A stretch of DNA of 64,000 nt, taken from positions 10,053,638-10,117,637 of the forward strand of contig JBBCBC010000031.1 of the NCBI GenBank assembly GCA_037126765.1, in the 5' to 3' direction. The notes below the pieces were generated by a model. The model had not been told where the DNA came from. It did no database searches and saw only the letters and a list, made by a program, of their open reading frames with translations. Positions 37,043 to 48,558 of this stretch are shown here, in pieces. Position 1 is the first letter of the stretch; every line of letters begins with the position of its first letter. Source of the DNA: Stenogyne calaminthoides. Its lineage: Eukaryota > Streptophyta > Magnoliopsida > Lamiales > Lamiaceae. The position numbers were made by a program, and so were the translations under genes.

Positions 37043-37270
37043 AGGTCTTGTATGCACTCGTGTGCACCGTGCACTCATAGTGCATTTTAGAAGCATGCAG
37101 CTTGTTATGTTGAAAAGTGCGACTTATCTACACCGAAAAGTGCAACTGTAAATATAGGAACATAGTTGCATGCTTCTGTTTAGAATAGTTGCACGTTTCT
37201 GTTTTTGTATAGTTGCACGCTTCTAAAATGCACTATGAGTGCACGGTGCACCCGGGTGCACATGAGACCC
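37043..37270. mobile_element. GTGCAC-family MITE, best-preserved copy
   Basis: The left end AGGTCTTGTATGCACTCGTG faces TGCACCCGGGTGCACATGAG at the right. Arms of about 60 bp share the block GTGCACCGTGCACTCATAGT. 228 bp with no coding sequence. Other copies: about 14290, 31025, 33020, 46234, 52384, 55885 and 58558. Confidence 0.75.
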
Positions 37271-38215
37271 ACTCATATTTAAATTATTTGATTCGATTAG
37301 ACATGTCCCATTTATTTGTTAGGATTTCGATATAAGATTTTAAATTCTCTAAAATTTTGCTCAAGAATTTAAATCCTCCAAAATTCCACATGCCAAATAT
37401 CTTAGTTCATCCGATCAAGCTTTGTTTTGTCTTGAAGTGAGTCCCCATTAGTGGATGATGAGTTCTGGTCCCTCCTAATTAGTCGATTATATATTGAACT
37501 GGATACCGAATTATTAAAAAAATAATTTGTCATTCAATCTTATAAACTAAATGAATTTTTAAAATTAAATAAATACCTGAATAATATAATAGGAATGTTA
37601 AGATATTTATTTAAGATTTCGTGTAACACAGAATCTACTATAGTATATAGAGATACATTTGTGTGAGATAGTCTAATAAAAATCAGAGTATAATTTGGGC
37701 ATGAAGCTTTAACATTTAAAGGGATATGTGTTAATTTATATTAATTTTCATTCCGTTTCATACAAATTATCCCGTCTTATATATATGAGACTATCTCATA
37801 CAAATTTTTGTCTAAATGTGTGCATACTCGGTTGAACAACCTAATAATTGGCGTGGGCCGGATAAGCTACAAGTGTGTAAAGAAGTTGATACAACAATCT
37901 TAGAAATCAAATTCTGAAATATAAAAAAAAATATAATGCAAAACGAATTCATATTTATGTCATTTTATGTCATACCTACATTCAAGCAAATTTACTCTAA
38001 TATTTGGTCTGATCATAGCTCGTGACAAACACTTGTTGAAACAACCAATGAGTTTCAACATTTCAAGAATTTATTAAGCTAACTCCTGTTTCTTATTAAG
38101 GTGAAATAATATTAGAACCATGAACTCAATGTATAGATTCTCGTGCTTGAGATGTTTAACATCGTTTAAAATTTGTTCATTAATTAAACTCTGTATATTT
38201 ACTTTTGGCAAAGTG

Positions 38216-38490
38216 TAGAGTGAATAAATTTCACACAAGAGATCCATGAAACTAATTAAGAAGTATAACTTATATTATTAAAAAAAATTAGTCGTGATAA
38301 CTGAATGGTATGACTTACTTCTATAAAAATGATATTACTCTAATACTGAATAACATGATTTATATTACAATAGGCATGTTAGTAGTAATAACTTAAGAGT
38401 ATGACTTACACTACATAAGTGTATTAATCATGAGAATTGAAGGACCAGGTCTGCAAATATGGAATCAGTTTCACGGGATACATACTCTTT
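38216..38490. repeat. Dispersed repeat, GTGACTTATATTA family, copy 2
   Basis: Diverged copy of 13395-13665, with repeated GTATGACTTA and ATAACTTAAGAGTATGACTTA blocks and an AGTTTCACGGGATAC end. Confidence 0.5.
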
Positions 38491-38700
38491 ACTTTTTAAG
38501 TTGTACCGAAAAAAGAATTCATTTTTTATTTTTATATACATGTTAAGAATAAAGACAAAAACTTGTATGAGCCCAAGTTCACGGTGAACTCTATCTTTTA
38601 AATATTACTATTATGTACAAAAATTATTACTGTCATGCACAAAAATTATCGTCGTTTCAAAAATAAAATGAAAGTGTGTGTGCATGTATTTTCAGAGTGT

Positions 38701-41700
38701 TGTTGAAAATATTGTGCAACATGTAAAACAACATATGACAGCGGAAGTATAAAAACGCAATGCAAAGGATTTCAAAAGGGATTATTACTAGAAACTACAT
38801 AGATTTGACTAAAAACTCTAAAAACTACATGTAAAAAGGTAACATTACTAATACCTACAAAATCTTAGAAAATGGGCAGATTTACCCTTATTTTGAACCG
38901 CACGGCTGATTTTGAAATAAGAGTAAATAAATCTTTTAATTGTCCTTCTTCTCTCATTTATATTTCAACCACATTTTTATCTCTCATCACACTTTATCTC
39001 TCATTTATATTTCAATCACTTCTGCTCTCATCAAATTTTTTAGTTGTCCTTCTCTCATTTATATTTCAATCACTTTATTTCAAAAAAAAAAAAGATCCAT
39101 TTCGTTTAGTTTTATTCTGAACATGTTCAGAAATTATCAAGGGTACAGAAGTCGGAAATCGCTAGGCGGGCGAGATCCAATTTTTTTTTTTTAATTAAGT
39201 TTTCTGCTGTTGATTTGTTTGTTCAGCATTTTTATTAATTGAATTGAAATGTTAAAAGCCCCCATATGAAGAATTTCCCAATAAAAAATCAAATCCCTCT
39301 CAAAAGCCCAGCCCAAAATGCGTACAGTAAACGTTATTTCCTCCCCAAAATGACATATGTAGATACAGTGTATTTTTCCCGAAAAACTCCACACCAAAAA
39401 ACCTCCTCCACCACGACGGTCAATTTTCAATTCACAACACCTCCATCTTAACCCCAAAACTCTACTTTAAAAAAAAAACCTGGAGGCTTCGGGCAGTGCG
39501 CAGGCTTCAGACGGAAGGCGAGCGGTGGGCTTTGGGCGGCGGACTTCGAGCGGCGGGCTTTGAGCAGCGGGCTTCGAGTGGCGCCTTAAAATGAATTATC
39601 ACTTGAGTCTCTATGCCCAATTTAAATCCGTGTGCAGCTGTGCTCTTTTTTAGGTTTAAGGTTGTAATGATTTTTCATTTTTCAATTACTGAGATAAGTG
39701 AGAATTTAAATGAAAAAAAATAATAAATCTGGCCGTCTAGGCGGCGCCTGGAACCAGAATCGCGTAGAAGGGCCGACTAGGCTAAAATCGGGGCGGCCAG
39801 CGGCCGCCTAGAGCGCCTTTTACAATACTGGAAATTACTGAACAACATAGCAAATTACATGCATTTGTTCAGTTTTTGCGGCACATGTTAAGTACAATAT
39901 TAGTTTGTTCAGCCAAGTATTAGTATGTTCAGATTTTATTCCTATGATATTTTGTGTAAGTAGTCCATGTGCATTTTACATGATCAGTATATGTTTTGGG
40001 TTTTTCACTATTGTTCAGAAAAGAGGATAGTGTTCTTGATAAACACATGCAACTACTCTTTTTTTATATTTATATTGATCTGCCATCATGCCAAAAAAGT
40101 GCAAAAAAAATTACACATAATACACAAATTCATAATAAAACACTAATAAAGTGACATCGTCCCAAACAACGAAAACAGTTCCAAACTGTTTAATCCTTAG
40201 AAACAATAAAATACCACCATCTCTATTTACTATCAACTACAAACTTATTTATAATTATGGTATAGTACGATCAATTCCACTCCAAAGTTCATATTCCTTA
40301 GACCATCTTCTTCTTCAAGACCAATCCCATATTCCTTAGATGCATCATTGCAAAAACTGATAACCGTACGGAACACATCGTTCTCAGCTCCAGTCGGACT
40401 TAACATAGATTTTCTCATCTGTTCAGTGATATTAGTTTAGTTTTCAAAACTAAATATAATGATTTTTATGGAAAGATGCGAATGATGACTCACATATTAT
40501 ATCTTTCAGCATCTTGTGTATATTGACATGCTCTATCAACAATCCTGAAGAATATGATAAAATTTGAGAACAAATATTTTGAGAAGAAATCGTACTCAAC
40601 AAAGTAACAACAAAAACCAATATACAAACTAAATAATTTGATAATAATATAGTTTAGAATCACCTTGGGCCAAAATACTAACTAAATCAATCAAATTATT
40701 TTTGCACATGTGTGGAAAACTTCTGAACAATAGGATAAAATATCTTAACAATTGTTTTGATAAATCAAATTAAAAAATCAAAGGGTTAAACAAACCAATC
40801 TTCTTCACCTTCATCTGCTCTTTTCTTAACAATATGCCACAATTTGAGAACAATTTTTTTTAGAAGAATTAGAAAATCTATCATTTTCTGAACAATAGTG
40901 AAAATATAATAATTACACAACATTAAAAAATTAAATCAGTTCTAATCATTTTCTACCAAAATCTCAGCAAACAACCAACACTAAAACCATTAAAAGACAA
41001 AAAAATTTTAAAAAAATTACAGATTTGAAGAACTCAAGATGTGTACCGAACAAATTTTGAAAAAATTTCAATTCTTAATCAAGATCACAATCAAGAAAAC
41101 ATGGATTATTGCTCATTTGCGATTTACAAAGTGTAAAAATTCACAACATTCTTAGTTGGGGTTTAAGCAACCCAAAAGATTTATGAACAATAGTATCAAA
41201 TTGTTGAACAAATATAGAATATTTCTGAACTAATTGAATTACTGCGAAAATAAAGTGGGTTAAACAATCTAACCTTCTTCATCTTCTTCTGCTCTTTTTT
41301 TTTTCAGCTTTAACAACTTTTCCAACATTACAACCATGAGCAATCTTCTTTACCACCATTGTTATGTTTGAATGTTTCAAAAAACCTAAGAACAAAGAAA
41401 AAAAATTGAAATGATAGTTAACATATCAACATATAAAAAAAAACCAAGAACAAAGAAACTGAACAAATCGTCAAAAAATAAAGAATATGTAGCAAGAAAA
41501 TCATCTTGAAATGGACTGAAAAAAAAAAACTTTTTTCTGAAATTTGGGCTGAGAATTTTTGAGGAGAGGATTTCTGAAATCTGGCGAGAGAATTACTGAA
41601 AAACTGAACAAATCGGCAAAAAATCAATATTACCTTTAAATTGAAACCATAATCAATATATCATCTTCAAAATCGAAATCATCTTGAAATAGAATTTTGA

Positions 41701-41731
41701 ATTTGTGAAGAGAATTTTTGGGGGTGGGTAG
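38701..41731. other. Intergenic DNA with simple repeats and a hAT-like fragment
   Basis: 38940-39085 has three spaced copies of CTCTCATTTATATTTCAA. 39146-39830 starts CAG...CGCTAGGCGGGCG and ends CGCCTAGAGCGCCTTTTACAATACTG, resembling common non-autonomous hAT ends with imperfect pairing. Inside it is a GC-rich minisatellite (39527-39582). 39840-41700 is A-rich with repeated GAACAA text and two copies of TCTTCTTCA.CTTC.TCTGCTCTTTT. No coding region is supported. Confidence 0.45.
39527..39582 (+). repeat. GC-rich minisatellite, four exact-length 14-bp units
   Basis: GGGCTTTGGGCGGC, GGACTTCGAGCGGC, GGGCTTTGAGCAGC and GGGCTTCGAGTGGC stand head to tail. Looser units extend left to about 39484. 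This is strikingly GC-rich for the surrounding AT-rich DNA. Confidence 0.8.
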
Positions 41732-43433
41732 TGTTGGGGTTATACTGGAAAGTATGATTTTTACTTTGTATAATCAAACTGAATTTCTTATTTATTTACT
41801 GAAATAAATTATTTATCAATGTTGCATTAAATATGATTGAATGTTATATATATTTGTTGCAAACCTGTTCAATAAGTAGTACGTGTTACATTGTAGTTAT
41901 TTTGGTGATACCAGATCACGGAAGATCAAATTAACAGTTCCTCGTAACTAAGTACAAATTCACAACTCAGATAGAAATGAACAATTCATCATGAAAGGTT
42001 GAAGTGTAATGCTCAGATTGACTTGTCTTGACCAAGAGATTGCACTAGTGCATTATGATGTGCTGAATATGACCTACAGGAGGATAAATTCTTCGATACT
42101 GAATAAACGAGAATTAGACTTCAGTGGTTCGTTATTTCTTAATCTCCATCCCTTAAATAGGATCGTGTGAAATTAATAACTATTGCTTTGATTTATGATG
42201 GGAAGAGAATCAACGCGATTCGATACCTTATATCTTGGGCAATATTATTAGTTACATGACGATTGCTAAGATTTAATATGGAGAATTGTGTGCAAGTACG
42301 ACTTGCTTGATTTGTCCCCTTGGTGGGCTCAGAAGCTTTATCATATCAAATCTTGCAAGTGGAAATTTATTTCCGGTATGGATAATATTGTTGAGTTGTC
42401 TTTACTCCAATGACAAAGATATTAATTAATATAAAGCTTGTTCAGTGGCTTAATTAATTAGTGGACTAGATAATCTTAAACACGAAAAATAATAACCGGG
42501 AGCCATATTATTAAAGCATCGTAATATGGATTAAGATGGATAGTTCAATATTAATTTTATAGTGGAGTAAATTAATATTAATGGACTTGAATAATATTTT
42601 GGCTTAATATTAAAGTTTCATAGCCATTTGGAGGTTCAATCTTAATTCTCCTATAGGCCCCTCAAATAGCCCAAATTAAAGTCCAATTAATGAAAAGGAG
42701 AAGAAAATATTATTGCCTAATTTTTCCTAGATATTTTCGAAAATTGTAGGAAAAATAACAGGAAAAATTTTCTTGATTTTCTTGAAAAGATTTATGAAAA
42801 AAGATAAGTATTCTTGGAATATAAGATTATCCCATAAATTCAAGAAATCAAATCTTGATTCTTGTTTCCTTGTATTTTTTGAAAATCTTGTAATAAAGGG
42901 AAGTGGGATTTTTGTGGAAAATTTAATTATGGAGAAAAGAATATATTGGATATATTCAAGATTTCTTGGAGATCAAGAAAAAGATTCTCTCCTTATTTTT
43001 CTAGAGAAAAAAAATCGGTCACCCCTTGTTATAAATAGGGGATGAATTTTTCATCCCAATACAATTTCATGTGTTGGAAAAATTAGAAATCCACAAAGGT
43101 GGCGGCATATAATTTTGTTTTTCTCCTTTATTAAAATCGTTCGTGAGAATCCTTCCACCGGATTGCGTTCGTGGACATATGATATATTTGAGAAGGCATT
43201 TTGGCTTGATCCATCGTCTCAACGGATGTCTCTACAAGAGGTACGTAATCTCATAACTCCTAGATTCGCATGCTTAGGATTTACGTGAATTACGTGTACG
43301 CATGTTGTTATTGCTTGTTTAATTATTATGTTGAATTGATTTAAAATTAATTCATGTTAGTAATTAATTGAATAATTTAAATATGTATTTAAATACACCT
43401 CGAATAGATCCAGGCACCCCGAATTTCCCAACA
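41732..43433 (+). mobile_element. Solo LTR of the same copia family (1702 bp), TSD GGTAG
   Basis: Begins TGTTGGGGTTATACTGG and ends TTTCCCAACA. GGTAG lies at 41727-41731 and again at 43434-43438. It is clearly related to the LTRs at 2754 and 19005 but more diverged and about 140 bp shorter. The absence of any internal region next to it, with intact target duplication, is the signature of LTR-LTR recombination. TATA box at 43030-43037. Confidence 0.93.
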
Positions 43434-43608
43434 GGTAGGTGGTCTTTTCTAAAATTTGGAGTAGGTATGGTAAAAAAAGGTTTGAGTGTAGATATTGAAG
43501 CCGTCCTCGGCAAGAGAGGGACCCATCAAATCAATTTTTTTCCTTTTTTTCTCTAAAACACAGAACTTGTTGATCATAAGGTTAAAATAGTCAGTTTGTA
43601 GGTATAAG

Positions 43609-44240
43609 TAAACTCAATAAAATTTTTGTAGTTATTAGAATTATGCAGTTGTATAATGTAGTTCCTAGTAAGTGACCCGATTTTAAATTTGTGTATAGTC
43701 TGTAATCCAGACTATACGAACCTCATGGTTAAAAACATCACTATAACAAGTAGTGAGATACACAAGAACCTCTTACAAGATTCGAAAAGGTGTAGTGAAA
43801 ACCACACACCCAAATTAATTTATTCAATCAAGTAACTAGTGATCTTATTCAACTTAAAACTTGATCTAATAAGATAAAATCAATACTGATGAGAGAAATT
43901 GTATTCCCTCGACCAGTACAAATAGAATAACACCGACCCTCACACTCCTACAAGATACAAACACTTTAGGTTGTACTTTCGATTGTGTCTTGGATGTTAC
44001 TTTTTAAAGTTTGGAGTAGAGCAAATGATATTTCACTTTTTCCTCAAACTTGAATGTCGACCAATGCAGGGTATTTATAGACTTTCGGATCAACTGCATT
44101 GTCCTATCCATTTAAAAGAGTCTTCATTTAAAAGTTGGATTTAAGCTTAAATATTACTGGGATCCTGATAACATATTAAAAAAAATGATTCTTAAAAAAA
44201 AAAAAACTTTTCTAGATTTGAATCAAATTAAAATATATGA
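43609..44240 (-). repeat. Dispersed repeat, about 630 bp, copy 2 (inverted relative to 28239-28871)
   Basis: Matches 28239-28871 in reverse complement, including GGTATTTATAGACTTTCGG and the paired GTCTGTAATCCAGACTATAC. The two copies bracket about 14.7 kb that includes UGT-C. Confidence 0.75.
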
Positions 44241-44602
44241 TTCTCTTAAGAATATTCTAGTCCAAAATTGGGTTAAAAATATTAAAGTATTTAAAAGGAA
44301 GCACATAAAGGAAATGTTACTATAAATAAAGAAAAAGGTTTGAGAAAGAAGAAAACGACAAAGAATGAGTTAGGAATTTGTTTGCAAATGTTATGTACAC
44401 AATCTAGTTGTCTGTGTTGCCATAACATGGCATGTGGAAGCCATTACAGTGCTGCCCAGACTTGTCTGTTTCATTCAGATACCCATGTGATCATCTCAAT
44501 ATTACTACCTACTCAAATTTATACATCATTTCTCCAAATATATATACTTTATTATATTATAGCAATCTATATAGTTTATTTTCCATTTTTTTTCCTGAAA
44601 TA

Positions 44603-44845
44603 CTCCCTCATTTTCATCATATATATCGTTTATGTTTTTATTTTCGAGAACGTGTATAAATTAGAGTACATAAAATGGTCTTATTTCTCTCTCCATTATT
44701 TCTTCTCTTAATTTAAAAAAAAAAGAATATATTTTTTAAATATTAATTAGATATATTTGGAAGAAATTGAAAAATAGCTAAAGCGGTGATTAATTATAAA
44801 TAAAATTTAACTTTTAAAATGGCATTTAATTATATAAGGCCGGAG
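44603..44845. mobile_element. Stowaway-like MITE
   Basis: TA-CTCCCTCATTTTCATC at the left and AAGGCCGGAG-TA at the right. 243 bp, AT-rich, non-coding. The ends pair only over the first few bases, so it is old or degraded. Confidence 0.55.
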
Positions 44846-45686
44846 TACTTAACTATAAAAAAGATAAATAAAAATTTGTGTGAGCCGGAGTTTTTCACTA
44901 TTATGTATTAAAAAATTTACTATAAAATATCAATAACAATTTTTTCACATATAAGTGATAAAATTATGTATAAATATGATTCAATAAAATTTATGTATAG
45001 ATCTAACTCACGTAATGAGTGTTGCTAAAAAAGATATGATCAATATGATCAGAAATAGAGAGGCACAGATGACATAATATGCGATAAATCTGATTAATTC
45101 ACTGAAAATGCTAAAGATTAAGGAAGCATAACATTAAATTTGAATCAAATCGTAATAACAAGATGTAACTCTCACAAATAATTTAATCAAGAAACTGCAA
45201 TATAAAGTTTATGGGATTTGGTCCCATTTTCACATCAACGACCAAAAAAAAAAAAAAATTAAATCAAGAAACTAATTATCTAACCTGCAATATCCCTACA
45301 TCTATATAAGCGACAAACTGTGTTACTATTGATGACAAAAATCCAAATCTTTTGCCACGATAACTAACAAATTCTTCAAAAACTAACCGTCAAGAAATAA
45401 AATTTAGCAAAAAAAAAAAAGAAAAAAAAAAAAAGGAACTTCCATCTTGATTTCTTATGTCATTTGTAATCCCAGCAAAGTATTATTTGCAATTTGTGCA
45501 TATACACCACTAATTAATAGTATCGCTCGTAATAACTATAGTTTTAGCCGTATGAACTAATACTATTGTTTACACGAACTAATACTATTGTCTATTGTTA
45601 TAGTATACGTTGCACATAGTGTACATAATACTTTCTCGTAAACCTTTTCTTAAGAGACGATAAAAAAAACGCCGTGTTTCTAAATT
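44846..45686. other. Intergenic DNA, 3' side of the bHLH gene
   Basis: AT-rich, with long A runs near 45243 and 45410-45434. It should contain the 3' UTR of the minus-strand bHLH gene. No other gene is seen. Confidence 0.4.
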
Positions 45687-46007
45687 CTATACAACATTTT
45701 GGTTTTCTTGAGATTGAGATCCGTAAAAATCAATCAATTTCTGCAAAACAAACACCTGTGTTTTCAGAAGCGCAATGTAGTCGGCGGTTTCTTGGAAAAG
45801 CTGTTCGGGCTTTATTTCCGGGCTTTGGGAAGGAACGAGGCTCTTGAGGGCCTCCAGCTTGTCGGAAACCGACGCGCCGCCGCTAATGTGGGTGGTCGTG
45901 CGGTGGCGCTCTTGATCCGGTTTGTGGAGCCTTCGGCTTGAATTGGGTGACTTTTTTGTCAGCCTTCTCGTGGACGACGGCGTCGAGATTCTTGGAGTTG
46001 AGCCCAT
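45687..46007 (-). CDS. Atypical (non-DNA-binding) bHLH protein, UPBEAT1/PAR/IBH1-like (106 aa)
   Basis: Single-exon gene. The N-terminal 45 residues are basic and Ser/Thr-rich. Residues about 48-95 form a helix-loop-helix (DKLEALKSLVP...loop...QLFQETADYIALLKTQVFVLQKLIDFYG). The first helix lacks the His-Glu-Arg basic residues needed to bind E-boxes. Plant proteins of this type act in the nucleus as dimer partners or inhibitors of other bHLH factors, for example in growth control. The pattern LFQETADYI..L..QV..LQ is like UPBEAT1 and relatives, and the length is similar. The ATG at 46005-46007 is the first after an in-frame stop at 46041-46043; between them lie two short CGC runs that would read as Arg/His. 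I cannot assign a precise orthologue. Confidence 0.82.
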   Translation of the reverse strand: MGSTPRISTPSSTRRLTKKSPNSSRRLHKPDQERHRTTTHISGGASVSDKLEALKSLVPSQSPEIKPEQLFQETADYIALLKTQVFVLQKLIDFYGSQSQENQNVV

Positions 46008-46230
46008 TATGTGGCGGCGGCGGCGGTGGCGGCGGCGGCGTTACGGGTGACGGAATAACGGATGTTGAGAAATGGGGTTGTGGGGGTATAAGTAAGGAGG
46101 ATTTCGGTTAGTGCCACTAGTTTGTGGAGGAACTACGGGAATGCCATTTCGTATTTGTGGATTTTGATATTGTTAATACATAAACACTCGTGGTATTTGT
46201 GTGATTCGTGTTAATAACACTTTGGCGGGG
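46008..46230 (-). promoter_or_regulatory. 5' leader and upstream region of the bHLH gene, with GCC repeat
   Basis: Minus-strand leader with a GCC/CGC trinucleotide tract (46014-46040) directly before the start codon. Such GC-rich repeats can affect translation or vary in length between individuals. No TATA box could be placed confidently. Confidence 0.4.
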
Positions 46231-46233
46231 GAG

Positions 46234-46456
46234 TGTGTCTCATGTACACTCGGATGCACTATGCACTCTTAATATATTTTAAAAGCGTGCAATTATATAA
46301 AATAAAGACGTGTAATTATTCCAAACAAAAGCATCTATGTTCACATATTAACATTTGCACTTTTTTGTGTTAATAAATTGCATTTTTCAGCATAACAAGT
46401 TGTACACTTCTAAAATGCACTATGAGTGCACGGTGCACCTGGGTGCATACAAGATC
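46234..46456. mobile_element. GTGCAC-family MITE upstream of the bHLH gene
   Basis: The ends GTCTCATGTACACTCGGATG and ACCTGGGTGCATACAAGATC face each other, with the shared block AAAATGCACTATGAGTGCAC. It lies within about 230 bp of the bHLH start codon. Confidence 0.7.
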
Positions 46457-46531
46457 TAGCTCTTGATGGGAGTTAATTTTCTAACATGTCACTCAAGTAC
46501 CCGTCATATTGATATTTCTATATGTATTTTA

Positions 46532-46975
46532 CACTATAAAAAAATAATGTATTGCCTACGAAATTCTCCAATATTTTTTTTAAATGCCTACGAAATTTAC
46601 AATATATTTTTTTTCCTTAAATAATAAAAGTTTTTTACGATTTGTCTACAAATTTTTCAAATTATATTAGGTTATTTTTAAATTACAAATATAATTGTCT
46701 AAGGAAATATAAATTATCTAGGAAATTAATTGTGTAGGCAAGTTTGTCTACGGAAATTACATATGCGTAGTTAGATTGCTCGTAAGTAATTTATTTGCTT
46801 AAGAAATTACATATGCGTAGGTAGATTGTTTGCTTAGGTATTTTTTTAAAAAAATATTCTGAAAATTGGTAGGTAGACCGTAGGCAATCCTTCCTTTCTA
46901 AGGATCAAATTATTTTTGTAGGAATATTTCGTAGGCCTTAGAAATTTGTAGGCAATTATTCATTTTCTTGTAGTC
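46532..46975. mobile_element. CACTA-like MITE with repeated GCCTACGAAATT motifs
   Basis: The left end CACTATAAAAAAATAATGTA faces ATTCATTTTCTTGTAGT at the right. The subterminal motif TTGCCTACGAAATT and its complement AATTTGTAGGCAA recur through the element. The last base of the right end departs from CACTA and no clear 3-bp duplication is seen, so one end may be mutated. Confidence 0.6.
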
Positions 46976-47272
46976 ATCTGATGATAACATTAAATATTTT
47001 CTCGGTTCGATTAAAAAAAGATATAGTGTTAATATCGTTGCTTTCAATCGTGTATCCTGAAAAATAACGGTTCTACTATTCACTAGCACTAAAAATAAAG
47101 GGCATAGTTTGTTTTAAAAAAATTGTATTCAACATGAATCTCTTTTATTTATTTTATTATTTTTCAGCCATTTTTAGTGCACTCTTCCGTTGAACAAAGT
47201 GCAACTGATTCCTACAAGACCAAGTGACAAGACTTTTAATTAATTCGCGATGATGCTTTTTGAGATACTGAG

Positions 47273-47389
47273 GGTGTATTTTGAGACACATAAAATAACT
47301 TTCAAAAATATTTATTTTCAAAGCTCCCTCTCACAACTTTTAAAAATAAGTGCTTGTGAAAACTGTTTTAAGTGTTTCAAAACATACCC
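47273..47389. mobile_element. Tourist-like (PIF/Harbinger) MITE, 117 bp, TSD TGA
   Basis: GGGTGTATTTTGAGACAC at the left and GTGTTTCAAAACATACCC at the right pair with few mismatches. TGA lies on both sides (47270-47272 and 47390-47392), a 3-bp duplication as in Harbinger elements. Confidence 0.7.
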
Positions 47390-47392
47390 TGA

Positions 47393-47812
47393 AATATATT
47401 TCATCTGATTTGTCCTCTAACTAAGGTTAGGAGATTAGTCATTATAACTTCTTTCTGAGAAAACAGCACTTATCAATTATGTATCCGTTTCCCATAGTTA
47501 TCCATATAAATAGGGTGATGATAAAATATTGTTTTGCGGGGTCAAGTTCAGCGCAACTTATTAGTAATTGATATAAAAGATTAGTATATATATATATAAT
47601 TATTAACTATGTATAATTTGTATTGAGTTGGTTCCATTAAAATAAATATATGATCGAGCTCTTTTATCTTATTCCCTATATGTTATACTTGTAGATATAA
47701 TTAGAGTCTCGACCAACTAATTTTATGAGAGTATTATAAACACTAATTAAATGTGAATTTTGAAAATGAACTAAAACAAAGTATCGACCTGTCTTTCATG
47801 ACTTCTTGATGT
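47393..47812. other. Intergenic AT-rich DNA
   Basis: A short TATATATATATA run lies near 47585. No supported feature. Confidence 0.4.
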
Positions 47813-47820
47813 GTTATATA

Positions 47821-48354
47821 TAGGGGTGAGCAGTATTCGGTTATAACCGAAAGTCGAATAGGGATCGAACTAAAATATCAATTCGGTTCGGTTAATTTGA
47901 TTTTTAGTTCGATTTTAGTTTTAAATTTTAAAAATTTCGGTATTCGGTTTCGGTTTCAATTTTAAGGGTGAAAAAACCGAATAACCAAAAACCGAACCGT
48001 ATTAAATAATATAACATAATATATATAATATTAATTTATTACTTAAATATTAAGAGGCACGAAGTCAGATTTCGGCTGTAATTGTTGGCTATTTAATTTC
48101 AATTTTTTGGTCAGTTCAAAGTACTGGACATATTAAGTATTTGTTGGGTTATTATTTGGGTAGTATTGAAATTTATTTGGGCAATATTTGTTGGAATATT
48201 TAATATTGGTTTTTCAGTTTTTAACCGAAATCGAACCGAAAAAATTCGGTTCGGTTTAGTTCGGTTTATACTCATTTCGGTTCGGTTTCGGTTTTAAATT
48301 TTAAAATTTTCGAGAATTCGATTCGGTAACCGAATAACCGAATGCTCACCCATA
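47821..48354. mobile_element. Non-autonomous hAT element with 8-bp TSD (GTTATATA)
   Basis: Left end TAGGGGTGAGCAGTATTCGG, right end ATGCTCACCCATA. GTTATATA flanks both sides (47813-47820 and 48355-48362). The subterminal regions are dense in TTCGGTT and AACCGAA. The same TAGGGGTG termini occur in the hATs at 13096 and 15609, so one transposase source probably mobilised all three. Confidence 0.9.
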
Positions 48355-48558
48355 GTTATATATATAATTAAGTGCCCTTAATAAAAATTGGAATCAAAAC
48401 AAGAAGAATTAGACTCCAAAGTCCAAACCTTTAGGTAGTACGAGGTCGGATAATTTAGGCAGTACGAGTAGTACTTGTTGCTATGTCAAAAAATATCTCA
48501 TATCAAAATAATATTTGATGATCATGAAATTTAAAAGAATAAACAACATTTCCATTGG

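Larger units (their letters stand above)
35930..38700. other. Intergenic repeat-rich DNA
   Basis: Holds the second copy of the A-tailed repeat (35945-36070), a GTGCAC MITE (37043-37270, listed separately), a fragment of the A-tailed repeat (37437-37520), a GAGACTATCTCA-type MITE remnant (37650-37810) and the GTGACTTATATTA-family copy at 38216-38490. No gene is supported. Confidence 0.45.

Noticed and set aside
39191..39457. Open frames on both strands over the same stretch
   Set aside because: Overlapping frames on both strands, no recognised domain, and a location inside a hAT-like fragment.
42773..43045. Open frame inside the solo LTR (and equivalents at 3876 and 20133)
   Set aside because: They lie in LTR noncoding sequence, differ between copies and resemble no protein.
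38777..43687. A large MULE bounded by GGGATTATTACTAG... and ...CTAGTAAGTGACCC with near-match flanks GATTTCAAA/GATTTTAAA
   Set aside because: The same right-hand junction also occurs in the separate repeat copy at 28.8 kb, so these ends are more likely part of the dispersed repeat than element termini.
44340..44711. Plus-strand open frame of 123 codons
   Set aside because: It runs into the Stowaway MITE and low-complexity AT sequence. No domain or codon bias supports a gene.
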